64,000 bases of DNA from Rhodobacterales bacterium. GTDB taxonomy: Bacteria; Pseudomonadota; Alphaproteobacteria; Rhodobacterales; Rhodobacteraceae. The position numbers and the translations under genes are program-made. Of the stretch, positions 52,404-62,027 are shown piece after piece. Positions within the stretch are counted from its first letter, which is position 1, and each line of letters opens with the position of its first letter. Under the pieces are notes generated by a model. The model did not search any database. It worked only from the letters and a program-made list of their open reading frames with translations, and was not told the origin of the DNA. Location of the stretch: NCBI GenBank assembly GCA_021155205.1, contig JAJNPS010000016.1, positions 1 through 64,000 of the forward strand. Direction: 5' to 3'.

Positions 52404-52730
52404 TCAGTTCATTTGAAAGTGCAGCGGATAGCGCCCGTCTTCGAAGTCGCCGAAAAGATCTCCCAGGTCGGGATGATCGACAGGCTCGCCGGTTTCGTCC
52501 GGCACAAGGTTCTGTTCCGAGACATAGGCCACATAGAAACTTTGGTCGTTTTCGGCCAACAGGTGATAGAACGGCTGATCCTTGGAGGGGCGGCTGTCTT
52601 CGGGGATCGCCTCATACCAGGCATCGGTGTTCGAAAACATCGCGTCGACGTCAAACACAACGCCGCGAAATGGGTGCTTCTTGTGCCGAAGCACTTGCCC
52701 CAGATGATATTTGGCCTGCGTCTTCAGCAT
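52404..52730 (-). CDS. hspQ: Heat-shock protein HspQ
   Basis: The 108-residue protein has the YccV/HspQ hemimethylated-DNA-binding-like fold: KYHLGQVLRHKKHPFRGVVFDVDAMF at the N-terminus (seen here as KYHLGQVLRHKKHPFRG), then the DQPFYHLLAEND segment. In E. coli HspQ is a specificity factor for Lon. No sigma-32 promoter is evident upstream. It precedes the STAS gene on the same strand with a 77-nt gap. Confidence 0.93.
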   Translation of the reverse strand: MLKTQAKYHLGQVLRHKKHPFRGVVFDVDAMFSNTDAWYEAIPEDSRPSKDQPFYHLLAENDQSFYVAYVSEQNLVPDETGEPVDHPDLGDLFGDFEDGRYPLHFQMN

Positions 52731-52994
52731 GGCTATGGCCCCCTGAGACTTGTTGATAGTCCCGATCCGCCAATGTTGTCCATGTTCCAGACGGGCAATC
52801 GGGGAAACAGTCTGTGGCCCTGATTCTGACAGTCACAGGCACGCCTCATGGAATTGCAAGCAAAAGTTGTGTCAGAATTTAGAAAATCTATCCCGGAGAT
52901 AGTCAGGTCGTGCTGCCCTTATGAACGCGCCCCATTTCCCTTGCCTGCCTTTTGCACTATGATCTTTCCAAAGAAAAAACGTGCGAGGGGCAAA

Positions 52995-53570
52995 ATGAGC
53001 AGGTTTCTCCGCGCGTCGGGGCTGATGTTGATGCTTGCTTCCTGCGGGGGCGGCAACTTTTCCGCGCCACGCGATCTAGACAATGCCTGTGCGATAGCAG
53101 AGCAACGGCCGGAATATTTGCGCGCGATGCAAGATACCGAACGCAAATGGGGCGTTCCGGTGCAGGTGCAGATGGCGACGATCTACCAGGAATCCAAGTT
53201 CATCGGAAACGCGCGCACGCCCTACCGCTGGGCGCTTGGCATCATTCCGATGGGTCGCGAAAGTTCGGCCTATGGCTACAGCCAGGCGCTGGACGGAACC
53301 TGGGAGGAATACCAGGACAAGGTCAACCGCGGCGCAAGGCGTGACCGGATCAGCGACGCCACCGACTTCATGGGCTGGTACATGACCCAAAGCGAACAGG
53401 GTCTGGGCATCCCCAAGACCGATGCCGAGGCGCAGTATCTGGCCTATCACGAGGGGCGCACCGGCTATGCACGGGGGACGCACCGCCAGAAAGCGTGGCT
53501 GCTGGACGTTGCTTCCGAGGTGGGCGCGCGCGCCAGGATGTACGAGAGACAACTGATGTCCTGCGCGTAA
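52995..53570 (+). CDS. Transglycosylase SLT-like lipoprotein
   Basis: The 191-residue protein has a lipoprotein signal ending in the lipobox LASC (about 14-17). The mature domain has QMATIYQESKFIGNAR with the likely catalytic Glu, as in soluble lytic transglycosylase-like proteins. It may trim peptidoglycan in the periplasm. The start is MSRFLRASG after GAGGGG. The 264-nt gap upstream contains a possible TATGAT -10 box near 52958. Confidence 0.8.
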   Translation: MSRFLRASGLMLMLASCGGGNFSAPRDLDNACAIAEQRPEYLRAMQDTERKWGVPVQVQMATIYQESKFIGNARTPYRWALGIIPMGRESSAYGYSQALDGTWEEYQDKVNRGARRDRISDATDFMGWYMTQSEQGLGIPKTDAEAQYLAYHEGRTGYARGTHRQKAWLLDVASEVGARARMYERQLMSCA

Positions 53571-53579
53571 TGGCGTGCA

Positions 53580-54182
53580 TCAGTTGGCGCGGCGCTGAAT
53601 CTCGGTCTCAAAGCTGAACAGCGACGCCTTGAGGTCCTGCCCGGCCTTCAGATCGCCCAAGATCACGGTGGTCTGCTGGCCCAGGTCGTCAGTGATGACC
53701 CATTGGCGCAGCGCGATGGGATTATCGGTAAAGACCAGCGCGATGGTGCCGTATTCGGGGTTGTCGGGGTCTTGCGCCACCACCTTGGTCGAGGTTCCGT
53801 CGGCGCTGTGATCCATCACCATCCGCGCGCGGCCAAGATCGACATTCTCGGCTAGGATCAGGTTCAGCGGCGTGCGTTTCAGCGGATATTGTTCCGGGGG
53901 CTGGTTCGACTTGGCGTCAAAGATCGCCACCTGTCCGCCCGAGGCGAGCACCAGGCTCTGATCCGGCGGGGCATATTCGAAACGGACACGGCCTGGGCGC
54001 TTGATGTAGATTTTCCCGGTCGAGATGGAGCCATCGGCGTTGATCTGGCTGAAGTCGGATTCCGCCGATGTGATGCCGTTCAGGTAGGCGGACAGCGCCT
54101 GCAAGGAAATCTTCTCTGCCATTGCGGGCAGGGAAAGGGCAATCAGGGCGAGCGGGGCCAGAAGGGCTGTTCGGACATTCAT
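53580..54182 (-). CDS. lolA: Outer-membrane lipoprotein carrier protein LolA
   Basis: The 200-residue protein has a Sec signal (about 1-22, ending AMA-E) and the LolA beta fold: GKIYIKRPGRVRFEYAPP (about 55-72) and the C-terminal VILGDLKAGQDLKASLF. It carries lipoproteins across the periplasm to LolB or the outer membrane. The start MNVRTALLA lacks a clear ribosome site, so a longer form cannot be excluded. It follows ftsK on the same strand, 146 nt away. Confidence 0.93.
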   Translation of the reverse strand: MNVRTALLAPLALIALSLPAMAEKISLQALSAYLNGITSAESDFSQINADGSISTGKIYIKRPGRVRFEYAPPDQSLVLASGGQVAIFDAKSNQPPEQYPLKRTPLNLILAENVDLGRARMVMDHSADGTSTKVVAQDPDNPEYGTIALVFTDNPIALRQWVITDDLGQQTTVILGDLKAGQDLKASLFSFETEIQRRAN

Positions 54183-54328
54183 GGGGGAAATATAGGGGAT
54201 CGGGTGCGGGGCTGCATCCCCATCGGGTTCACTTCGCGGAGAGGTGCCAAGCCGGCGATGTCGCAACACCTCTGTGCAAAGATCTGCGTGTTCTCCGGGT
54301 CACATGTTCGCGCATTTGCAGCGGACCC

Positions 54329-57163
54329 TCACCGCTCCTCGATCAGAATCTCCCGTTTGCCCACATGGTTCGCCGTCGTGACGACGTGGTTTTCCTCCAT
54401 CTGCTCCACCAGCTTTGCCGCCTTGTTATACCCGATCCCCAGCTTGCGCTGGATGTAGCTGGTCGAACATTTGCGGTCCTTGGCGACGATCGCGACGGCC
54501 TGGTCATAAAGGCTGTCGTCGGCCCCGTCCCCGCCCAGGCCGAGAACCAGGTCGATGTCGCCCTCTTTGTCCTCGTCGACGCCGTCCACCACGCCGGACA
54601 TATATACCGGGGGGCCATAGCTCTTGAGGTGGCTGACGATTTCCTCGACTTCCTCGTCGCTGACGAACGGCCCATGAATGCGGGTGATCTTGGCGCCGCC
54701 GGCCATGTAAAGCATGTCGCCCATGCCGAGGAGCTGCTCGGCGCCCTGTTCGCCGAGGATGGTGCGGCTGTCGATCTTGGACGTGACCTGAAACGAAATC
54801 CGGGTCGGAAAGTTCGCCTTGATCGTGCCGGTGATGACGTCCACGCTCGGGCGCTGGGTGGCCATGATCAGGTGGATGCCTGAGGCGCGCGCCATCTGGG
54901 CGAGGCGCTGGATGCAGGCCTCTATTTCCTTGCCCGCGACCATCATCAGATCGGCCATTTCGTCCACGATGACGACGATGTAGGGCAGCGCGACGGGGGC
55001 GAACTCCTCGGTCTCGAACACCGGATCGCCGGTATCCTCGTCGAACCCGGTCTGGAAGGTGCGCACGAACATCTCGTTCTTGGCCAGCGCCTCGCGCACA
55101 CGGCCGTTGTAGCCCTCGATGTTGCGCACGCCCGTCTTGGACATCTTGCGGTAACGCTCCTCCATCTCACCCACGACCCATTTCAGCGCGACGACTGCTT
55201 TCTTCGGGTCGGTCACGACGGGTGACAACAGGTGCGGAATGCCGTCATAGACGCTCAATTCCAGCATCTTGGGGTCGATCATGATCAACCGGCATTCCTC
55301 GGGCGACAACTTGTACAACAGCGACAGGATCATCGTGTTGATGGCGACGGACTTGCCCGAGCCGGTGGTGCCCGCAATCAGAAGGTGCGGCATCTTGGCA
55401 AGGTTCGCGACGATGGGATCGCCGCCGATGTCCTTGCCGAGCGCCAGGGGCAGGCGCATCTGGCTGTCGCCGAAATCGCGCGATGCCAGAATTTCGCGCA
55501 AGACCACCTTTTCGCGCCAGACGTTCGGCAGTTCGATGCCGATGACGGTGCGACCCGGCACGGTGGAGACGCGCGCCGACAGGGCGGACATGGAGCGGGC
55601 GATGTCGTCGGAAAGTCCGATCACGCGGCTGGCCTTGAGGCCCGGCGCGGGTTCCAGTTCGTACATGGTGACGACGGGGCCGGGACGGACCGACACGATT
55701 TCGCCCTTTACGCCGTAGTCATCCAGAACCGATTCCAGCATGCGCGCGTTTTCCTGCAAGGACGCGCTGGACAATTGCTGCTGGCCTGCGGGTTCAGGTG
55801 GCGACAGCAGCGACAGGGGCGGCAGTTCAAAGGTCGGCGCGGCGTCGTCGAACCGCAAGCGCGGCTGCGCCTCGGCCTGGGCCTGGCGCGATGGGGCGGC
55901 CTTGCGCGGTGCAGTCTGCACCGTCGCGCGGGCCGCAGCAGGTCCCTGCACCGACCGGAACGTCAGGGGATCGGCGTCGTCGAGCAGATCCACATCGTCC
56001 GCGTCATCGCCAGCATAGGCCAGGGCAGGTTCGGCCCGGGCGGGAGTTGCGCCACGCAGAACCGGGGGCTCGCGTCGCGTCGTGGGGGTGATCGCTGTCA
56101 TGGCGGGTTCGGCCCGCATCCGGGCGCGGACGGCATCACCGATGCGGGTGCGGATCCGCTCGTCACTCGGGAGTTGCGACAGGTCCATGTCGCGCATCGG
56201 AGGATCGACCAGCTCCGGCGGTGGGGCCATGTCCATGCTGCGGCGCAGGCGCGCCAATAGCCCCCGCTTTGGGGCTTCGGGCGCAAGGCTGGGGCGATGA
56301 TCGGCGCGCAGCGTGGCGGCGGCGTTCCATGCGGCCGATGCCTGCAGGGGTTCGGGGGCCATGTTGACCACCGCGGCACGGCGCACGGCCGCCTTGTAAG
56401 GCGCGACATTGGTGGGGTTGGTGACGGCAGGCCGCCAGTCGGCATGACGCATCGGGTCGGCGCGGTCGCGCATCCGTTCCTGCAGCCCGCGAGAGGCGCG
56501 CCAGGTGCCTGCCGCACCCCGCCCGGCAAGGGTCAAACCCGTCGAGTAAGCCTGGATCGACCCCGCAAGCAGGAACTGCACCAAGGCGCGCAATTCAGCC
56601 CGGTCAAAGCCCGTGACATACAGCGCCATCGCCGCAAGGGCAAAGAAAGAAAGGACGCTGATCAGCTTCAGCCCAAGTCCGGTGCCACCCGGCACAAGCC
56701 CGATCAGTGCCCCGAGGATCGTATCGCCGAACAATCCGCCAAGACCAAAGGAATGCGGCCAGGCCGTTCCGGGCACCAGCGTTGCGGCATAGACCGAGGC
56801 CAGCGCCACGCCGATGACGGCAAAGACGATGCGGGCCAGCGCACGCTCGCCGCCCCGATGCAGCACGAACCGCACTCCCCAGGCCATCAGCACCAGCGGC
56901 ATGAACCACGCGCTTTTGCCGATCAGGATGATCAGGGTGGAGGAGACCGAGGCCCCGAACCGCCCCAAGAGGTTGTCTGCAGGCTCTTCGGTTGCGACCA
57001 TCCAGCCGGGGTCATCGGGCGAATAGCTGAACAGCATCGCGGCAAACAGCAGTCCGACGGCGCAGAGCGCCAGTCCGAAAAGCTCCCGTCCGCGCCGTTC
57101 CAGCATCGCCTGGGTGCCCTGATCCAGAAGAGGATCACGCTGCCGCGTCTGATAGGTCGCCAT
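54329..57163 (-). CDS. ftsK: DNA translocase FtsK
   Basis: The 944-residue protein has four N-terminal membrane segments (about 25-190), a Pro/Ala-rich linker, and the FtsK/SpoIIIE motor with Walker A AGTTGSGKSVAI (about 610). The C-terminal gamma winged helix (DQAVAIVAKDRKCSTSYIQ, SRKLGIGYNKAAKLV-like) reads KOPS. It links septum formation to chromosome dimer resolution. ATG 57163 is chosen over 57184 because AAGGAA lies eight bases upstream. Confidence 0.97.
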   Translation of the reverse strand: MATYQTRQRDPLLDQGTQAMLERRGRELFGLALCAVGLLFAAMLFSYSPDDPGWMVATEEPADNLLGRFGASVSSTLIILIGKSAWFMPLVLMAWGVRFVLHRGGERALARIVFAVIGVALASVYAATLVPGTAWPHSFGLGGLFGDTILGALIGLVPGGTGLGLKLISVLSFFALAAMALYVTGFDRAELRALVQFLLAGSIQAYSTGLTLAGRGAAGTWRASRGLQERMRDRADPMRHADWRPAVTNPTNVAPYKAAVRRAAVVNMAPEPLQASAAWNAAATLRADHRPSLAPEAPKRGLLARLRRSMDMAPPPELVDPPMRDMDLSQLPSDERIRTRIGDAVRARMRAEPAMTAITPTTRREPPVLRGATPARAEPALAYAGDDADDVDLLDDADPLTFRSVQGPAAARATVQTAPRKAAPSRQAQAEAQPRLRFDDAAPTFELPPLSLLSPPEPAGQQQLSSASLQENARMLESVLDDYGVKGEIVSVRPGPVVTMYELEPAPGLKASRVIGLSDDIARSMSALSARVSTVPGRTVIGIELPNVWREKVVLREILASRDFGDSQMRLPLALGKDIGGDPIVANLAKMPHLLIAGTTGSGKSVAINTMILSLLYKLSPEECRLIMIDPKMLELSVYDGIPHLLSPVVTDPKKAVVALKWVVGEMEERYRKMSKTGVRNIEGYNGRVREALAKNEMFVRTFQTGFDEDTGDPVFETEEFAPVALPYIVVIVDEMADLMMVAGKEIEACIQRLAQMARASGIHLIMATQRPSVDVITGTIKANFPTRISFQVTSKIDSRTILGEQGAEQLLGMGDMLYMAGGAKITRIHGPFVSDEEVEEIVSHLKSYGPPVYMSGVVDGVDEDKEGDIDLVLGLGGDGADDSLYDQAVAIVAKDRKCSTSYIQRKLGIGYNKAAKLVEQMEENHVVTTANHVGKREILIEER

Positions 57164-57176
57164 GCTGTGTTGTTCC

Positions 57177-58355
57177 TTACGCATAAAGGCAGTCGCGCAG
57201 CTGGATCAGCCCCGCCTGCGTCTCGTCCTTGGGGGCGACAAGGGCCACCCTGATGAAATCGCGCCCGGGATTTCTCCCGGCCACGTCGCGCGACAGGTAT
57301 GCGCCGGGCAACACCCGGACGCCGGCTTCGCGCCAAAGTTTCAGTGTCGCCGCCTCGCCATCCTCGACCGGCAGCCAGAGGAAAAAGCCGCCTTCGGGAC
57401 GCCGGTAGGCCTGCAGGCCGCGAAACACCTGGTCGGCCAGGCGGAACTTGTCGTGATACATCGCGCGCGAGACATCGACATGGGCCTCGTCGCGCCATGC
57501 CGCCGCGGACACGCGCTGGACCGGCAGCGGCAGCGGGGCGCCGGCAAAGGCGCGAAGCTGGCGGATGCGGGCAATGGCGTCCGGTCCGCCCGCGACAAAG
57601 CCCGACCGCAGGCCCGGCAGGTTGGAACGCTTTGACAGGGAATGGAACGCAAAGACCCGTTCGGGGTCGGCGCCGATGTCCCTCGCAACGCCCAGAATGC
57701 CGGGCGGTGGCGCGTCGTGCCAGATTTCGGAATAGCATTCGTCGGCAAAGACGCGGAAATCATGCTTTTCGGCCAGCGCCAGCAGCGACGCGATGTAGTC
57801 GCGCGACGCGACCGCACCCTGTGGGTTCGACGGCGAACAGATGTAGGCGATGGCAACGCGGTCCAGCATCTCGGCCGACAAGGCGGCGTAGTCTGGCAGA
57901 TAGCCGGTTGATGCCTCTGCCGGCACATAGACCGGCTCCGCCCCGACGGTCAGGGCCGCGACGGCATAGACCTGATAGAACGGGTTCGGCATCAGGATCA
58001 CAGGCCGCTTGCCGGCCTTGGCCTCGGGGCAGAGCGCGATGGCCGCATTGAAAAGCCCTTCGCGCGTGCCGTTCAGCACCATCAGCCGATCAGCGTCCAG
58101 GTGCGCGCCATACCGGCGCGCGGTCCAGCCCGCGATGGCCGCCAGCAGTTCTGGCGTGCCGTCATTGGGGGGATAGACACCAAATTCGTGGATATGGGCG
58201 GCCAGAATAGGGTGGACGAAGTCCGGCATCGGGTGCCTGGGTTCGCCGATGGTCATGGTGATGGGCGAACCGCCCGGCGCATGCGCATCCAGCAGCTTCC
58301 GCAGACGCGGAAACGCGTATTCCGGCAGGTTCGCAAACCGCTCAGGAAACTGCAT
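57177..58355 (-). CDS. Class I/II aminotransferase (DapC-like)
   Basis: The 392-residue PLP enzyme has SLSKRSNLPGLRSGF with the PLP Lys (about 243) and the upstream NGTREGLFNA block. It resembles N-succinyldiaminopimelate aminotransferases of alphaproteobacteria, but related substrates are possible. It ends 13 nt before the FtsK start on the same strand, so both may be co-transcribed. Confidence 0.88.
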   Translation of the reverse strand: MQFPERFANLPEYAFPRLRKLLDAHAPGGSPITMTIGEPRHPMPDFVHPILAAHIHEFGVYPPNDGTPELLAAIAGWTARRYGAHLDADRLMVLNGTREGLFNAAIALCPEAKAGKRPVILMPNPFYQVYAVAALTVGAEPVYVPAEASTGYLPDYAALSAEMLDRVAIAYICSPSNPQGAVASRDYIASLLALAEKHDFRVFADECYSEIWHDAPPPGILGVARDIGADPERVFAFHSLSKRSNLPGLRSGFVAGGPDAIARIRQLRAFAGAPLPLPVQRVSAAAWRDEAHVDVSRAMYHDKFRLADQVFRGLQAYRRPEGGFFLWLPVEDGEAATLKLWREAGVRVLPGAYLSRDVAGRNPGRDFIRVALVAPKDETQAGLIQLRDCLYA

Positions 58356-58506
58356 TCATGCCTCAACCGCGGGATCGTTTCGCCCCACTTTGGCCAGACC
58401 TTAGCGACTGACGCGCGCCCGGTCCAGAAACTCGGGCACATGTCGCTGCTTGAGCGGTGAAAGCTGTTGCTTTTTCGCCCGACTCCGTCTGACGGCAGGA
58501 CAATAT

Positions 58507-59838
58507 CTAGCGCAAAGCCTGTTCCGCCGCGGCCCCGAGCCGCAATAGCCGCGACTCCGCGCCCGCCTGCATCATGAAGGAAATCCCGCAGGACGGACGC
58601 GCGGTGGGCAGGGTCAGCACGGGCATGTCCAACAGGTTCGCGATGCGGGTATTGCGCAGCGCCAGCAGGTTTTCCCCGGCATAATAGGCGGCGTCATCCA
58701 GCAGACGCCGGGCGTCGGGCGGCAAGATCGGCGAGGTCGGCAAAATCACCGCGTCCACCGTGGCGATGCGCCGCGCAAAGGTCTGGCGCAAGGTGTCAAG
58801 ACGCCGCCAGCTTGCCACATAATCGGCGGCCGAATAGTCCGCGCCGGATCTGAACCGGTCCAGAATGGGGCGGAACATCTTGTCGGGCGCGGCCTCGATG
58901 GTGTCGCGCCAGATGCCATAGGCCTCGGCGGTAACGACGATCGCGGCAAGGCGCAAAGCTTCGGCCACTTCGGGGGCGGCAAGACGGGTGATCACTGCGC
59001 CCGCCTTCGACAGGCGCCGGACCGCGTCATCAAATCCGGCGCCCGGTGCATCGCGAAGGTCATCCAGCACCACGGTTTCCAGAACCGCCAGCCGCAGTCC
59101 CGAAAGATCTGCGCCGCGCAGGTCGGTGGCGATCCCCTGTTCCAGCGCCGCCAGCAGCAGGGCGCAGTCCTCGACGCTATGCGCAATCGGGCCGATGGTG
59201 TCGAACGACGTGGCAAGGGGAACCGTGCCGCCCAGCGGCAACCGCCCCGCACTGGTTTTCAGTCCCACAAGGTCATTCCAGGCCGATGGGATCCGCACTG
59301 ATCCTCCGGTATCGGACCCGATGGCCGCGGGGGCCAATCCGAACGCAACCGATGTGGCGGCGCCGGATGACGACCCGCCGGGAACTGCGCGGGGGTCGTT
59401 CAGGCAGGGGGGCGTCGCGGTCACGGGATTCAGGCCCAGCCCGGAAAAGGCCAGTTCCGACATATGCGTCTTGCCCAGGCACACCAGACCCGCCGCCGTT
59501 GCCGCGCGCAACACCCGCGCATCCTGTTCCGGGGTGCGGCCCCTGAGCAATGCCGAACCTGCCTCTGTCGCGGTGCCTGCGGTGTCGAAAAGGTCCTTCC
59601 AGCTGATCGGAACGCCATCCAGCGGGCCGCGCCGAAGGCCCGACTTCGCGCGCGAATTGGCCGCCATCGCCTCGGCCCGGGCACGGTCCGGGGTGGTGCG
59701 GGCATAGATCCGGTCGCCGACCGATGACAGGGCGATGGCGTCGAGGAAAAACTCGGTCAGTTCGACCGGATTGACGCGCCCGGCTGCAATCTCGCGGCCA
59801 AGCTCGGCGGCCGTCATGTTGGCCCAGGTCTTGGTCAT
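58507..59838 (-). CDS. Amidase-signature hydrolase
   Basis: The 443-residue enzyme has the Ser-cisSer-Lys triad: WKDLFDTAGTAT (K about 78), GGSSSGAATSVA, and GSDTGGSVRIP with the nucleophilic Ser. It is likely a general amidase, as the GatA-specific regions are not apparent, but GatA-like activity cannot be excluded. The start is MTKTWANMT. It is divergent from the UbiH-like gene with 87 nt between. Confidence 0.9.
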   Translation of the reverse strand: MTKTWANMTAAELGREIAAGRVNPVELTEFFLDAIALSSVGDRIYARTTPDRARAEAMAANSRAKSGLRRGPLDGVPISWKDLFDTAGTATEAGSALLRGRTPEQDARVLRAATAAGLVCLGKTHMSELAFSGLGLNPVTATPPCLNDPRAVPGGSSSGAATSVAFGLAPAAIGSDTGGSVRIPSAWNDLVGLKTSAGRLPLGGTVPLATSFDTIGPIAHSVEDCALLLAALEQGIATDLRGADLSGLRLAVLETVVLDDLRDAPGAGFDDAVRRLSKAGAVITRLAAPEVAEALRLAAIVVTAEAYGIWRDTIEAAPDKMFRPILDRFRSGADYSAADYVASWRRLDTLRQTFARRIATVDAVILPTSPILPPDARRLLDDAAYYAGENLLALRNTRIANLLDMPVLTLPTARPSCGISFMMQAGAESRLLRLGAAAEQALR

Positions 59839-59925
59839 GGCGCGGCCCCTTGTGCGTGGTGCAAGCGGCAGGGTAGCGGCACGGCGGCGCATGGACAATC
59901 CCGCCAGGGAACGCATAGTCACGCC

Positions 59926-61155
59926 ATGGAAGATGTCCTTGATGTCGTGATTGCCGGCGGCGGGCTGACGGGTCCGGGCCTTGCGCTGGCGCTGGCCGAT
60001 GCGGGACTGTCGGTGGCCGTGGTCGATGCGCGACCCGAACGCACCCGCGCGGCCGAGGGGTTCGACGGGCGCGCCTACTCGCTGGCCGTCGCGTCGAAAC
60101 GGCTGTTGTCGGCGGTGGGCGTCTGGGATGCGGTCGGCGATCAGGCCGAACCCATCCTGCGGGTCGAGGCGGGCGACGGGACCGCAAGCGGCACTAACCC
60201 GTCCTATTTTCTGGCTTTTGACTCGGCCGATCTGGAAGAGGGCCCGATGGGCTTCATGCTTGAGGACAGGTATCTTTACGCGGCCCTTGTGGCGCGGATG
60301 CGCGATCATCCGAGGGTGCGGCTGGTCGCCGGACGGACAGTGGTGGCGCAGGGTGCCGATCGCGGTCTGGCCGAGGTCACGCTGGACGATGGCTGCAAGC
60401 TGGCGAGCCGCGTACTGGTCGGCTGCGACGGGCGCGGGTCGGGGACGGCGACACGGGCCGGGATTTCGCGCACTGGCTGGCGCTATGGGCAGACCGCGCT
60501 TGTCTGCGCGGTAGAGCATCCGGCCCCCCATCAGGGCATTGCGCGGCAGGTGTTCCTGGCGGGGGGGCCGCTGGCGATGCTGCCGCTGAAAGGCGGGCAC
60601 CACTCCTCGATCGTCTGGAGCGAACAGGAAGATCTGGCCAGAATCATCGCGGCCCTGCCGGATGCCGACTATCTTGGCGTCGTTTCAGACCGGCTGCAGG
60701 GACTGCTTGGGGCAGTCACACTGGCGGGCGCGCGGTTCAGCTATCCCCTGTCGCTGTCGCTGGCGAACCGCTTTGTGGCGCCGCGCGTGGCGCTGGTCGG
60801 CGATGCGGCGCATGGCGTGCATCCCATTGCGGGGCAGGGGCTGAACCTTGGCCTGCGAGACGTTGGGGCGCTGGCCGAGGTATTGGTCGCGGCGCGGCGT
60901 CGCGGCGAGGATATTGGCGCTGCGGACGTCTTGGGCCGGTACGAACGCTGGCGGCGGTCCGACGCGACCTTGCTGGCACTGGGGATGGATGCTGTCAACC
61001 GACTGTTTTCAAACGAAAACAATCTGTTGCGTGCAGCCCGGACGATCGGACTGCGGGCGGTCGGGTCGGTGCCCGCCCTGCGCCGGGCCTTTCAGCGCGA
61101 GGCGGCAGGACTGTCCGGGGATGTGCCGCGCCTGTTGACCGGGCGTCCCTTGTAA
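59926..61155 (+). CDS. UbiH/COQ6-type FAD monooxygenase
   Basis: The 409-residue class A flavoprotein has IAGGGLTGPGLALALADAG (about 9-27) and the second FAD motif RVALVGDAAHGVHPIAGQGLN (seen here as VALVGDAAHGVHPIAG). It would hydroxylate an aromatic ring intermediate in ubiquinone synthesis. Which ring position it modifies cannot be read from sequence. It is convergent with the Trm112-like gene, four bases between. Confidence 0.93.
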   Translation: MEDVLDVVIAGGGLTGPGLALALADAGLSVAVVDARPERTRAAEGFDGRAYSLAVASKRLLSAVGVWDAVGDQAEPILRVEAGDGTASGTNPSYFLAFDSADLEEGPMGFMLEDRYLYAALVARMRDHPRVRLVAGRTVVAQGADRGLAEVTLDDGCKLASRVLVGCDGRGSGTATRAGISRTGWRYGQTALVCAVEHPAPHQGIARQVFLAGGPLAMLPLKGGHHSSIVWSEQEDLARIIAALPDADYLGVVSDRLQGLLGAVTLAGARFSYPLSLSLANRFVAPRVALVGDAAHGVHPIAGQGLNLGLRDVGALAEVLVAARRRGEDIGAADVLGRYERWRRSDATLLALGMDAVNRLFSNENNLLRAARTIGLRAVGSVPALRRAFQREAAGLSGDVPRLLTGRPL

Positions 61156-61159
61156 CCCG

Positions 61160-61348
61160 TCAGTCGATCTGGCGCGCCTCGTCCACCAGCATGATCGGAA
61201 TACCGTCACGGATCGGAAAGGCCAGATGGGCCGCGCGCGAAACCAGTTCGTTCCTGTCGGCGTCATAGGTCAGGACTGCCTGCGTCACCGGGCAGACCAG
61301 CGCCTCCAGCATGCGGCGGTCGAACTGGCCCGGTGCTGTTTCGCTCAT
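61160..61348 (-). CDS. Trm112-like small protein
   Basis: The 62-residue protein contains MLEALVCPVTQAVLTY and LAFPIRDGIPIMLVDEA, which match the Trm112/YcaR family. Only one Cys remains (in CPVT), so the usual zinc knuckle is probably absent. Its start overlaps the Lon-N gene stop by four bases. The partner methyltransferase is unknown. Confidence 0.85.
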   Translation of the reverse strand: MSETAPGQFDRRMLEALVCPVTQAVLTYDADRNELVSRAAHLAFPIRDGIPIMLVDEARQID

Positions 61349-61998
61349 TGCATCACGTCATCGGATACGCCGCCGCGCAACGCGATCTCGATCAGCGTGA
61401 CCAGCGTTTCCCGGCGGGTGGTCAGGGACGGCGCCTCCAGCAACGCCTGTTTGTCCTCGGGGCTGAAAGGACACAGCATCGACAGGGAATTGATCAGAAG
61501 TTCCGGCTCCGCCTCGCTCAGGCTGGACCAATCGGTCGACAGTTCCATCGCCTGAAAGAACCGGCCCAGAAGGTCAAGAAAGGCCTTGCGGTCAAGGCCG
61601 CCGTCCTGTTCTTCGCGCCCAAGGTCGCGGCTGAACGGAGTCCAGTCGACCAGACAGCGGCGATAGGGGGCAAAGCCCTGCACCTCGTCGCGTACGCGAA
61701 ACCGCGACAAACCCGACAGCGTGATCATGTAGCGGCCGTCCTCGGTTTCCGAAAACCCCGTCAGCCGCCCCGCGCAACCGATCGCGTTCAGACGCTTTTC
61801 CTGTCCCTCGGGAACCTCGCGCGGCTGGATCATCCCGATCAGCCGATGCTTGGTCTTGAGGCAATCGTCGATCATCGCCAGATAGCGTGGTTCGAAAATG
61901 TGCAGCGGCAGTCGCGCCCTGGGCAAAAGCAGGGCCCCCGGCAAGGGAAAAATCGCAATCGTGTCGGGCAGGTCGCCATATTTGTCCATGACGCGCAT
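61345..61998 (-). CDS. Lon N-terminal-domain protein
   Basis: The 217-residue protein is a stand-alone LON substrate-binding domain: IAIFPLPGALLLPRARLPLHIFEPRYLAM at residues about 14-42, here cited as IAIFPLPGALLLPRA and PLHIFEPRY. It lacks the ATPase and protease. Its role is not known. It lies in a minus-strand run with the thioredoxin-TPR gene upstream. Confidence 0.92.
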   Translation of the reverse strand: MRVMDKYGDLPDTIAIFPLPGALLLPRARLPLHIFEPRYLAMIDDCLKTKHRLIGMIQPREVPEGQEKRLNAIGCAGRLTGFSETEDGRYMITLSGLSRFRVRDEVQGFAPYRRCLVDWTPFSRDLGREEQDGGLDRKAFLDLLGRFFQAMELSTDWSSLSEAEPELLINSLSMLCPFSPEDKQALLEAPSLTTRRETLVTLIEIALRGGVSDDVMQ

Positions 61999-62027
61999 CT
62001 AGCCCTTTCGCTGTCCCGGGACAGGGG

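Noticed and set aside
52731..52850. Sigma-32 promoter before hspQ
   Set aside because: No convincing CTTGAA and CCCCAT pair at the right spacing.
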